Below are positions 1-7,306 of a stretch of 64,000 bases of DNA, piece after piece. The translations under genes and the position numbers were made by a program. Position 1 is the first letter of the stretch. Every line of letters starts with the position of its first letter. This DNA comes from Planctomycetota bacterium (GTDB lineage Bacteria > Planctomycetota > Planctomycetia > Gemmatales > Gemmataceae), in assembly GCA_021413735.1 (NCBI GenBank), contig JAIOPV010000116.1, positions 19,436 through 83,435 on the forward strand, given 5' to 3'. The notes beneath the pieces are model-generated. The model did no database searches, was not told the origin of the DNA, and worked only from the letters and a program-made list of their open reading frames with translations.

Positions 1-1
1 C

Positions 2-589
2 GATCCTGCGACACTGAACCTCATCCTCCCCGAACGCCCCATCAAAGACCTGCCTCCTGGGCTGGGCTTGGGTGCGCTCGCGGTGCGGCCCGATGGTGGC
101 GAGCTGCTCATCACCACTGGCCAACGTGTCGAGTTCCTGCACCCTGAGACACTGCAACCGATGCGGTCGGGATGGACAGCCTCCGGCGAGATTCGAGATG
201 CGACATACACGCGAGATGGTCGGGCCGTGCTGATCGGTCGCCGCGACAACGCGGCCGAGTTACTGAGTGCCGACACAGGCTCACCAGTGGTTCGACCAAT
301 GCCCCATGCCAGGGCCGTTGCTGCTGTCGCAGTCAGTCCCAAGGGGACCGTGTTGGCCACAGGGAGTCGTGATAACACGGCGCGCTACTGGGACACGCGG
401 ACCGGCTTACCGATTGGCCCACCGATGCGGCACCAATCGGAAGTGATCTACGTTGTGTTTGAACCAAACGGGAACCGCATGGCGACCGGCACCAGCGGCG
501 GACACGTCCTTCTCTGGGACGCACCACCTCAACCCGCGATTGGTTCGCTTGAAGCGCTCCGCGCCCGCATCAGTCGACCAAAGCCGTGA
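2..589 (+). CDS. C-terminal part of a WD40-repeat protein (truncated by window start)
   Basis: The reading frame is open from the first bases of the window to a TGA at 587-589, so only the C-terminal ~195 residues are present and the true start lies upstream. The protein shows beta-propeller style repeats: 'AVAVSPKGTVLATGSRDN' followed by 'ARYWDTRTG', then 'VIYVVFEPNGNRMATGTSGG' followed by 'VLLWDA'. These are the usual WD40 blade pattern (hydrophobic strand, G-S-x-D-N/G, W-D). In planctomycetes such propellers often form the sensor half of a Ser/Thr kinase, but no kinase part is visible here. A 13-bp stem hairpin follows the stop. Molecular function cannot be given. Confidence 0.85.
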   Translation, partial: DPATLNLILPERPIKDLPPGLGLGALAVRPDGGELLITTGQRVEFLHPETLQPMRSGWTASGEIRDATYTRDGRAVLIGRRDNAAELLSADTGSPVVRPMPHARAVAAVAVSPKGTVLATGSRDNTARYWDTRTGLPIGPPMRHQSEVIYVVFEPNGNRMATGTSGGHVLLWDAPPQPAIGSLEALRARISRPKP

Positions 590-637
590 CTCCTCAAATG
601 TTTTGAGACTCCCCTGGAGTCCATCGAATTCTTGACG

Positions 638-664
638 ACGCTAGCGATCCGGGATCGCTGGCGT
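638..664. terminator. Short hairpin after the WD40 gene, possible terminator
   Basis: Arms of 13 bases (638-650 and 652-664) are reverse complements with one mismatch and almost no loop. It lies 49 bases after the WD40 stop codon. There is no T-run, so intrinsic termination is only a guess. Confidence 0.3.
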
Positions 665-767
665 TCCTGCTTCACGTCTCGGAAATGCCAACGAGAGGGC
701 ATCGACTCAGAGCAAAATGCCCTGTTCGTTCCATACGCCAGCACCGACAACTCAGACCGAGTTCGGG

Positions 768-944
768 TCAACCACCAGTCGCGGAACTCACCCGACTAAA
801 GGTCGAGTTGGCGTTCTTGCCGATCGCCGAAATGGCAGCGATGCAGACCACAACAATGAGGGCCAACATCACGGCATACTCGACTGCGGTCGGGCCATCT
901 TCCCTCTTCACAAACAACACAACCGTCTTGGCAATGCTCCGCAT
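768..944 (-). CDS. Flp/Fap-type (type IVb) pilin subunit
   Basis: A 58-aa protein starting MRSIAKTVVLFVKREDG. The leader ends in Gly17 and is followed by PTAVEYAVMLALIVV, so the mature chain would carry Glu at +5 and Tyr at +6, the hallmark of Flp pilins, ahead of a hydrophobic helix of about 20 residues. Such subunits are cleaved by a TadV-type prepilin peptidase and assembled into thin adhesive pili by the Tad machinery. The ATG at 942-944 was preferred over a longer upstream start (1106) because a GGAG sits 6 bases before it and the residues upstream do not look like a pilin leader. No tad/cpa genes are adjacent, so its assembly system must lie elsewhere. Confidence 0.8.
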   Translation of the reverse strand: MRSIAKTVVLFVKREDGPTAVEYAVMLALIVVVCIAAISAIGKNANSTFSRVSSATGG

Positions 945-1392
945 CTCAGACTCCAATTCTGTAAGAATGCTGACGCTAAAGACTCTGTGCGTCTGGTTCG
1001 CGTCGGACCATAAAAGCGACGCCAGAGTATCGCGACAACTCTGTAGGTCACTCATTTCAGCCGTGCAAGCGAGCAACTGGTTTTTCTTGGCGATGTTGTC
1101 GAGCAACTCTTACAGGCTTCGCGTCTCAAACGAAACAAGTCTGCGATTCGCATCTCACAGGATGAATCTCTCGTCCTACATCATGATCCGCGGACGTCAT
1201 CGGCTCGCCTGAATTGAGAAACAAGTGGTGCCGCGCAAGGTGGAGCGCAGATTACTGCGGGAGATGACTCGTTGCTCGTGAGAGTCCATCAAGTGCATCG
1301 AAACGAAGCGTTGTCGATCGCAGCATTTCCTCGCGATTCAGCGTAAGATCGGGACAACTCATCCGCTGAGAATCATGTCACCGGAGAAACGC
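945..1392. other. Intergenic region between pilin and sigma factor
   Basis: About 450 bases between divergently transcribed genes, expected to hold the promoters of the pilin (minus) and of the sigma factor (plus). I see no convincing gene, RNA or repeat, and no clear -35/-10 pair. Confidence 0.4.
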
Positions 1393-1923
1393 ATGATTGA
1401 TCTGACTCGTCACGAACCTGCCCTTCTGCTGTGGGCGAACTACCAGCTTCCAGGGTGGGTTCGTGGCAAACTCGATCCGGCCGACCTCGTGCAGCAGACG
1501 TTGTTGGAGGGGCTGGCTGCCGAAGAGAAACTCGTCGGTCGCCCAGATCATGAGATCCTCAGGTATCTCCGACGGGCGTTGGCGAACAACCTCATCGACA
1601 CCGCTCGGAAGTTCGCACGCAACCGGGATGATCTGTCGCCGGAAGCGATGGCCGAGTCGTCCATTCGTCTCGCCGACTGGCTGGCGGCCGATCACACCTC
1701 GCCGAGCGAACGTGCCGACCGAAACGAACGGTTTGCTCGACTGGCTGTTGCCCTCTCGGAATTGCCAGATCGGCAACGAGTCGTGGTCGAAATGCGGTAT
1801 CTGCGGGGCATGAAAGTGATCGACATCGCGCAGTTTCTCGGGAAGTCCGAGGGTGCGGTGTCGATCCTGCTCCACCGAGCGGTGATTGCGTTGCGTTGCG
1901 TGCTGACGGAACCGAACACCTGA
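1393..1923 (+). CDS. ECF-type RNA polymerase sigma factor
   Basis: A ~176-aa sigma-70 family protein. Region 2 is seen as 'GKLDPADLVQQTLLEG' with 'LRRALANNLIDTARKF', and region 4 as 'LSELPDRQRVVVEMRYLRG' followed by the helix-turn-helix 'VIDIAQFLGKSEGAVSILLH'. Only regions 2 and 4 are present, as in ECF factors. ATG 1393 has GGAG 6 bases upstream; an alternative in-frame ATG lies at 1375. The Ser/Thr kinase gene starts 12 bases after its stop, so the two are surely co-transcribed. In planctomycetes such ECF-kinase pairs are thought to couple phosphorylation to transcription. No anti-sigma factor is nearby, which fits control by the kinase (inference). Confidence 0.92.
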   Translation: MIDLTRHEPALLLWANYQLPGWVRGKLDPADLVQQTLLEGLAAEEKLVGRPDHEILRYLRRALANNLIDTARKFARNRDDLSPEAMAESSIRLADWLAADHTSPSERADRNERFARLAVALSELPDRQRVVVEMRYLRGMKVIDIAQFLGKSEGAVSILLHRAVIALRCVLTEPNT

Positions 1924-1935
1924 TTGGAGCAATCC

Positions 1936-3570
1936 ATGTCCGCTGAATCGCCCACGGACGATACCGCCGCCCACGGGATTGAGGAAGGCTACTGTCTGGT
2001 GTTGAGAGCCGAGGACTCCGGCGACTGGAAGGCGGTTGCCGACTGGCTCGCCCGAAATACCGACCACGCCGCCGCACTCGCGGACTATCTCGCAGCGTTG
2101 CGTGGACTTCATTCCGCAACCGCACCCCTGAGAACGTTACCGGATCGAGTGGGAGCGCACCTCGGTGAGTTCGAGTTGAAGGACGAACTTGGTCGCGGCG
2201 GGATGGGCGTGGTCTATCGCGCGTTCGACAAGACGTTGAAACGCGAGGTCGCGGTGAAGTTGCTTCGCACCGGCAATGCATTTTCCGCAGCGGAATCGGC
2301 TCGGTTTCGCTTTGAGGCGGAGATGGTGGCGTCGCTTCATCACCCGAATATTGTTCCCGTCCATTCCTGTGGTGAAGCCGATGGTGTTCCGTATTTGGTG
2401 ATGCCATTGATGACTGGCGGAAGCCTCGCCGCATGGCTCAAGAACCTCGGGCCTGATCGGTGTCTGCCGCCAAAGAAAGCAGCGAAGATCGCTCGTGATG
2501 TCGCTTTCGGAGTGCATCACGCGCATCAGCGGGGTCTGATTCATCGAGACATCAAACCCGCAAACATTCTCCTCGATCATACTGGTGCGCCGCACGTCGC
2601 GGACTTCGGACTGGCCCGGCGTGTGGACTGCACTGCGAGCAGCACCGCTGAGATCGCCGGCACATTCTTGTACATGGCTCCGGAGCAAGGCCGAGGTGCC
2701 AAGGATCTGACCATAGCGGTCGATGTCCACGCGATCGGAGTGGTTCTGTTTGAGTTACTGACAGGCGGGGTTCCGTATGGCGGCTCCGACATTGCGAGCA
2801 TCCTGCGTCGACTGACGGATGAAACCGAGCCGGCTCCTCCCGCGAGTCGATTCCGACGGGATGTGCCGACCGATTTGGAGGCGATCTGTGTCAAGTGCCT
2901 GGAGAGACGGCCTGAGGATCGTTATCTCTCGGCTCAGGCGTTGGCCGACGCGCTCGAACGCTACTTGAATGACGAACCGCAAGTTGATGCGTCTCGCCGA
3001 GGGTGGGCGACTGACCTTGCCCGCGTGGTCCGTCGTCGTGTTGATACTCCTTCGATGGCAATCTGGCCGGCGTTCTTCTGGGGTCTTGGCTCCCTCTCGG
3101 TTTCACAGGCCACCATCCAGATAGCTGTCCTCACCGATAGCCCGCTCTGGGTCGCGTATCTGGGATGGGGGATCTACTTCGGTGGATGGCTCGTTGTGCT
3201 CTGGCTCTGCGGGCTGGCTCGGTTGCATTTGCTCACCCGAATCGAGAAGGCAGGTATTGCCCAACACATTGGCATGATGCTCGGCGGACTGGCTCTCATC
3301 CCCAGTAGTTTCGCAATCGATGAGTATGGACTGGCTCTGTATCCGCCCCTGATGGTGTTGATCGCTCTCGGTACGTTCGTCCAAGGTTCCTACCACTGGG
3401 GGCGATACTTCGTCCTGGGTGGCTTGATGTTCCTGCTCACTGCGATCATGTCAGTGGTCTTCGTGCGGTACTTGCCCACCGCGTTTGCTGTTCAGCAGAT
3501 CACAGCGATGATCTGGGTTGGCTTCCGAACGAGAAGTTTCGACCGCGAAGCACGCACTGTTGCCTCGTGA
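1936..3570 (+). CDS. Hanks-type Ser/Thr protein kinase with C-terminal membrane helices
   Basis: A 544-aa protein. After ~75 N-terminal residues comes a complete kinase domain: glycine loop 'ELGRGGMGVVYRAF', catalytic lysine in 'EVAVKLLR', loop 'HRDIKPANILL', 'DFGLARR' and 'APEQGRG'. The last ~180 residues form about five hydrophobic segments (for example around 'LVVLWLCGL' and 'LMFLLTAIMSVVFV'), so the kinase faces the cytoplasm from the inner membrane. ATG 1936 is preferred over TTG 1924 because GGAG at 1926-1929 is well spaced for it. It follows the ECF sigma gene by 12 bases, so the sigma factor is the likeliest substrate or partner. Signal and targets are unknown. Confidence 0.93.
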   Translation: MSAESPTDDTAAHGIEEGYCLVLRAEDSGDWKAVADWLARNTDHAAALADYLAALRGLHSATAPLRTLPDRVGAHLGEFELKDELGRGGMGVVYRAFDKTLKREVAVKLLRTGNAFSAAESARFRFEAEMVASLHHPNIVPVHSCGEADGVPYLVMPLMTGGSLAAWLKNLGPDRCLPPKKAAKIARDVAFGVHHAHQRGLIHRDIKPANILLDHTGAPHVADFGLARRVDCTASSTAEIAGTFLYMAPEQGRGAKDLTIAVDVHAIGVVLFELLTGGVPYGGSDIASILRRLTDETEPAPPASRFRRDVPTDLEAICVKCLERRPEDRYLSAQALADALERYLNDEPQVDASRRGWATDLARVVRRRVDTPSMAIWPAFFWGLGSLSVSQATIQIAVLTDSPLWVAYLGWGIYFGGWLVVLWLCGLARLHLLTRIEKAGIAQHIGMMLGGLALIPSSFAIDEYGLALYPPLMVLIALGTFVQGSYHWGRYFVLGGLMFLLTAIMSVVFVRYLPTAFAVQQITAMIWVGFRTRSFDREARTVAS

Positions 3571-3681
3571 ACCTGTCCGATTGACCCTTTCCTGATTTCT
3601 GTCTAACCGTTCCTTCGCAGGTGGCTTGTTGCCGCCCCCGGAGACGGTGCGCCCATTGTTTCTCGCTGAAGGAGATGTCCC

Positions 3682-4653
3682 ATGACTACCGCCGAACCAG
3701 AACGCTCCACCGATCCGATTGTCTCTGCACCGACCGCACCAACTGTGGTTGCTTGCTACTCGGTATTCGATCGCTTCTTTCCCGCATGCGGATTCACCGA
3801 TCTGACCGACGGCATCTACGAAGGCGACACGAACCGTTCTTATGAGGCTGCCCAAGCACGACAGGCAGAAGTGCTTCTCGACCGTGCCGAAGTGTGGTCC
3901 GCGAGCCGACTGTTGGACATCGGCTGTGGGTATGGACGAATCCTCAAGGCTGCCACCAACCGCGGTGCGAAGAGTTGGGGGCTTACAGTATCGCCAGAAC
4001 AGGTGCGACGGAACACGAAGGCGGGACTGGATACTCGACTCCAAAACTACAAACACCTGGGGCCAGAGTGGCACCGGCAGTTCGACGCAGTGATCGCGAA
4101 CGGATCACTCGAGCACTTCGCCCAGCCAGCAGACGCCGTCGCTGGCCGCGACGACGCGATCTACCAGCATCTCTTCGCCACAGTCCACCGATTGCTCGAT
4201 CCGGAAGTCGTGGGCGCGAAGTTCGTGACGACTGCGATCCACTTACGCGAAAGGCCGGATCCGCGCAACTGGCTTCGTCCACCGTCTCATTTTCAGTATG
4301 GGTCGGCCGAATTCCACTGGGCGAGGCTCGCCCGATCGTTCGGTGGCTGGTATCCGGTGATTGGACAATTGGAACGGTGTGCGGAGGGTTACTTCCGACT
4401 CGTCCACGAAGAGGATGGAACCGACGATTATCGGATCACGTCCGAGGCGTGTCTGACGGCGGTGCGGCGAATCTTCCGATCGTGGCGGTTACCACAGGTG
4501 GGATGTGCGGCGTTGCCTGTGTTGGTCCGTCGCCCTGTCCACACGATTCGGATGCTGCGGTGTATGCTCGGCAGCGAGTCTTGGAACTGGCAGTTTCGCG
4601 GCGATCAGGCTCCAACAGTGCTCTTGAGGCAGACCTGGGAGCGTGTCGCGTGA
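3682..4653 (+). CDS. Class I SAM-dependent methyltransferase (cyclopropane-fatty-acid-synthase-like fold)
   Basis: A 323-aa protein with AAGGAG placed 7 bases before the ATG. Motif I is 'LLDIGCGYGRILKAA' (about residue 74), followed by 'GLTVSPEQVRRN' and 'FDAVIANGSLEHF', the layout of the methyltransferase_11/CMAS group. The 'GLTVS.EQ' stretch is typical of the cyclopropane/mycolic-acid branch, which modifies lipid chains, but the substrate cannot be told from this. It lies 111 bases after the kinase gene, on the same strand, and could share its transcript. The C-terminal ~120 residues show no motif I recognise. Confidence 0.85.
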   Translation: MTTAEPERSTDPIVSAPTAPTVVACYSVFDRFFPACGFTDLTDGIYEGDTNRSYEAAQARQAEVLLDRAEVWSASRLLDIGCGYGRILKAATNRGAKSWGLTVSPEQVRRNTKAGLDTRLQNYKHLGPEWHRQFDAVIANGSLEHFAQPADAVAGRDDAIYQHLFATVHRLLDPEVVGAKFVTTAIHLRERPDPRNWLRPPSHFQYGSAEFHWARLARSFGGWYPVIGQLERCAEGYFRLVHEEDGTDDYRITSEACLTAVRRIFRSWRLPQVGCAALPVLVRRPVHTIRMLRCMLGSESWNWQFRGDQAPTVLLRQTWERVA

Positions 4654-4686
4654 CAATCACGCAGGGGATTCAGTCTCAACGCGGAG

Positions 4687-5817
4687 TCACGCACCGCGTT
4701 CGTCGAGTAACGGCAATTCACGTGGACCGCGACACTCGCGGTTCACGTATTCCTGAAAATGATAGATGCGTTCCTCGCGTGTGCCGATCACGCCACGATG
4801 CGGACTCGCCTCCATGCCCTTCTGCACGCCGCCGTAAATCGTCCCGTCTTCCTCGACGATCTGGTGAGCGACCATGTTCGAGATCGAACGCAGCAACCGG
4901 TAGATTCCCCACGCGAACGGTCCTCGTCGATGTCCTCGAAGCGTGAACAGCATACTGCGATATCGGCACGTCCTGGGACCAGTCGGGAACACGCACTGGT
5001 TCATCCGGATCACATCGAGGAATGCCGCCGTGATGTGCGGATGACGCACGCGGTGCCAGTATTCGTTCCTCACGGGGTGCCCCAAGCGACGAACCATCCA
5101 GTTGCTCATCCGCGTCGCGATATCGTTAGGCGGCACCGTCTTGTATGACGTGAAGTTCTCGGTCAGTTCGTGCCAGGAATTCTCTTCCTCCGAGAACTCC
5201 TTGAAGGTCTTGGGGTGGACCTGCGGAATGTGGTACGACTCCAGCGAATTCTCCAGAACAACCTTCCAGTTGCACGGGAAGTCGCGTTCCCAGGTTGCCG
5301 CGTGCCGGAAGGCCCCGCCGTAACTCGGCTGCCACTGTTCCCACACCGGATCGAGCCATTCCCGCAGTGACACCCCGTTGTCACTGAGATTCACGAACAC
5401 GATCTCGCCGCATGTCTCCACGCGAAATGGCCGCAGGCACGAGTTCTCGCGGTCCCACGGTCGAAACGCCATCGCGTCGGGAATCTTCCCCGTGTGGCCG
5501 TCGGCGTTGTACTCCCAGCCGTGATATTGACAGCGGAGCTTCTCAGTGTTGCCGCGAGGTTTCTCGGTGAGCTTACTGTGCCTGTGCGGACACACGTTCA
5601 GGAACGCACGCAGCTCGCTGTCGAAGTTGCGGATGATGATGGGCGTTTCGAGCAGATCGAACGTGAGGAAATCGCCCGGTTTAGCGAGATCGCCTACCGT
5701 GGCGAGCGGATGCCACGCGGGCTGAAACAGGTGACGCAGTTCGAGGCGGTGCTGCTCCTCGGATGTGTACTGATCGGGCCGCAGCAGGTGTTGAAGGTGT
5801 GTCTGGTTGGTAAACAT
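4687..5817 (-). CDS. Rieske-type non-haem iron ring-hydroxylating oxygenase, large subunit
   Basis: A 376-aa protein. The Rieske [2Fe-2S] ligands are Cys76-x-His78 ('CPHRH') and Cys96-x2-His99 ('CQYHGW'), with the classic 17-residue gap between them. The catalytic domain has 'NWKVVLENSLESYH' with His196 and His201 as mononuclear iron ligands. It resembles the GbcA/choline monooxygenase/phenylpropionate dioxygenase branch, which hydroxylates small or lipid substrates using a separate reductase. No reductase or ferredoxin gene is adjacent. I use ATG 5815-5817; the ORF extends 20 codons further but those residues do not look like family sequence. Convergent with the methyltransferase, with a 33-base gap. 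The substrate is unknown. Confidence 0.88.
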   Translation of the reverse strand: MFTNQTHLQHLLRPDQYTSEEQHRLELRHLFQPAWHPLATVGDLAKPGDFLTFDLLETPIIIRNFDSELRAFLNVCPHRHSKLTEKPRGNTEKLRCQYHGWEYNADGHTGKIPDAMAFRPWDRENSCLRPFRVETCGEIVFVNLSDNGVSLREWLDPVWEQWQPSYGGAFRHAATWERDFPCNWKVVLENSLESYHIPQVHPKTFKEFSEEENSWHELTENFTSYKTVPPNDIATRMSNWMVRRLGHPVRNEYWHRVRHPHITAAFLDVIRMNQCVFPTGPRTCRYRSMLFTLRGHRRGPFAWGIYRLLRSISNMVAHQIVEEDGTIYGGVQKGMEASPHRGVIGTREERIYHFQEYVNRECRGPRELPLLDERGA

Positions 5818-5826
5818 CTTTTTCGC

Positions 5827-5927
5827 AGGGCGGAAGGTAGAAGGGGGAAGGCGGAAAAAATCAGCGTTCCGCACCACCAGCTGCGTCTCGGTTTTTCATC
5901 CGCCTTCTGCCCTCCGCCTTCCGCCTT
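5827..5927. repeat. Inverted array of degenerate GAAGGCG-type heptamers
   Basis: The left arm (5827-5855) is built of purine-rich heptamers such as GGAAGGT, AGAAGGG and GGAAGGC. The right arm (5899-5927) is its imperfect reverse complement, built of CCGCCTT/CTGCCCT units. The two arms flank a 43-base loop between the S49 gene and the Rieske gene. Short tandem arrays of GAAGGCR units are, as I recall, common between planctomycete genes. Function unknown. Confidence 0.6.
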
Positions 5928-5929
5928 GG

Positions 5930-6988
5930 TTATTTTCCCCCCAACTTCTCCATAGTCAATTCTGGCTGCCAGATGGAGAGGAATGTCGGCAATTTGCTGC
6001 GGTCGAGGCCCGGCAAACTCGGCAGAATCCCACTCCCCTGAAGCGGAATGTTCGCCGTGATCGCGTAAATCGTCGTCGCGGGGTCGTTCGTTCGGCGATA
6101 CAGCACCACCTCCGGTCGAACACACGTCGCCCCTGGAAAACCAAGTTGCCCCGCTGTTTGGATCGCATCATCCAGATCGCCGAGGCGATCCACCAATCCG
6201 CGTTCGACGGCCTGCTTGCCGGTGAAGATACGCCCATCGAATGCTTTCAGCGAATCCAGTTTCGGTCGCGAACGCATTAGTTCGGCCCAAATCTGTTTGT
6301 GAAGTTCGTCGGCCATCGCTTGCAGCAACTCCTGTTCCGCAGGCTTCAGCGGTCGCGCCGATGATCCGATGTCCACGAGTTCGCCTGCCTTGATCGACTG
6401 CGGAATGACGTTGAACTGAGCCATCAAGTCCTTCAAGTTGAACAGATTGAGAATCACGCCCAAGCCACCCGTGATGGTCGTGGAACTGGCCACCACGACA
6501 TCGGCCACCGACGCAACATAATATGCTCCGCCTGCCGCGGTATCCATCAGGCACGCAACAACGGGCAGCTTTGTCCGCTCCTTGAAGCGTTCCAGGTCGC
6601 GACGCATGGCGGAACAAGCTGCCACGCCACCACCCGGACTGTTGATGCGCAGCACGACCGCTTTCGTGCAGCCGTCGCACTCAATGGCGTCGAGCTTCTC
6701 GCGGAAAAGAGCCACCGGATTCTCGCCGACTGAAAGAGGTCCGACGAACGGGGTATTCAGAATGAGGCCATCGACGTCCACAATCGTCACGCGGCCATTG
6801 CCTGGGGTGCCAGATTGCACAATCACCGGCTTGACCCTACCTGCCGTCGGGCTAACCGGCGGAATGTCGGCAGTGACGCGAGTTTCGACCGGACCATCGA
6901 ACGCGACGCGATTCTGGGTGCGAATGAGAAGTCGCTGGCAGCCGCTGCCAAGGATCAGAATTGCGAGAACGACAATGGAACGACGCAT
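5930..6988 (-). CDS. S49 family (SppA-like) lipoprotein, nucleophile apparently replaced
   Basis: A 352-aa protein with a lipoprotein signal, 'LAILILGSGC', giving lipidated Cys17. The body has the ClpP/crotonase-like SppA fold: 'VVLRINSPGGGVAAC', 'MDTAAGGAYYVASVAD', 'TTITGGLGVI' and 'SIKAGELVDIGS'. The Lys of the Ser-Lys dyad is kept (Lys200). In classical SppA the nucleophile lies in A-A-S-G-G-Y-Y, but here the aligned stretch is A-A-G-G-A-Y-Y, putting Gly153 at the serine position. It may therefore be inactive, use another residue, or act as a scaffold. SppA enzymes degrade cleaved signal peptides in the membrane. It is divergent from the lipid megasynthase operon. Confidence 0.85.
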   Translation of the reverse strand: MRRSIVVLAILILGSGCQRLLIRTQNRVAFDGPVETRVTADIPPVSPTAGRVKPVIVQSGTPGNGRVTIVDVDGLILNTPFVGPLSVGENPVALFREKLDAIECDGCTKAVVLRINSPGGGVAACSAMRRDLERFKERTKLPVVACLMDTAAGGAYYVASVADVVVASSTTITGGLGVILNLFNLKDLMAQFNVIPQSIKAGELVDIGSSARPLKPAEQELLQAMADELHKQIWAELMRSRPKLDSLKAFDGRIFTGKQAVERGLVDRLGDLDDAIQTAGQLGFPGATCVRPEVVLYRRTNDPATTIYAITANIPLQGSGILPSLPGLDRSKLPTFLSIWQPELTMEKLGGK

Positions 6989-7188
6989 TTTCGCCTCGAC
7001 ATTCGACCCAGGACACCCGCATCACCCAAACAATCGGCGTTTCCCATCCCTCCGGTTTAACCTTCCTTTCCGGCACGGCACATGCTGTAAGGACATTCCT
7101 TCCCGAAACCGTGAGCGAGACCAGAGATGCTAACCAACGCATCTTGCGAGCAGGGTCCAAAATACCTTAACTCTCTACACTGCCTAAA

Positions 7189-7217
7189 TTGCCGAACCGG
7201 TCCGAAAACGCGATACT
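7189..7217 (+). promoter_or_regulatory. Candidate sigma-70-type promoter of the megasynthase operon
   Basis: TTGCCG (7189-7194) and GATACT (7212-7217) are separated by exactly 17 bases, each matching 4 of 6 consensus positions. It would give a leader of about 80 bases before the GTG at 7307. The prediction rests on sequence alone. Confidence 0.35.
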
Positions 7218-7279
7218 GATTGTTGGAACGGATGACCGACACCAACACCCTCGCTCAGGCATGCGAGTTTTGATGACAG

Positions 7280-7294
7280 CCTGAGCTTATCAGG
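7280..7294. promoter_or_regulatory. Small perfect inverted repeat next to the ribosome-binding site
   Basis: CCTGA-GCTTA-TCAGG lies just before the strong Shine-Dalgarno sequence AAGGAGGT (7297-7304). It could be an operator or a small hairpin affecting translation. Five-base arms are short enough to arise by chance. Confidence 0.25.
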
Positions 7295-7306
7295 ACAAGG
7301 AGGTCC

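Larger units (their letters stand above)
6989..7306. other. Divergent intergenic region upstream of the lipid synthase operon
   Basis: 318 bases between the S49 gene and the megasynthase. It holds one candidate promoter (7189-7217) and a small inverted repeat (7280-7294) described separately. No gene is evident. Confidence 0.5.
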
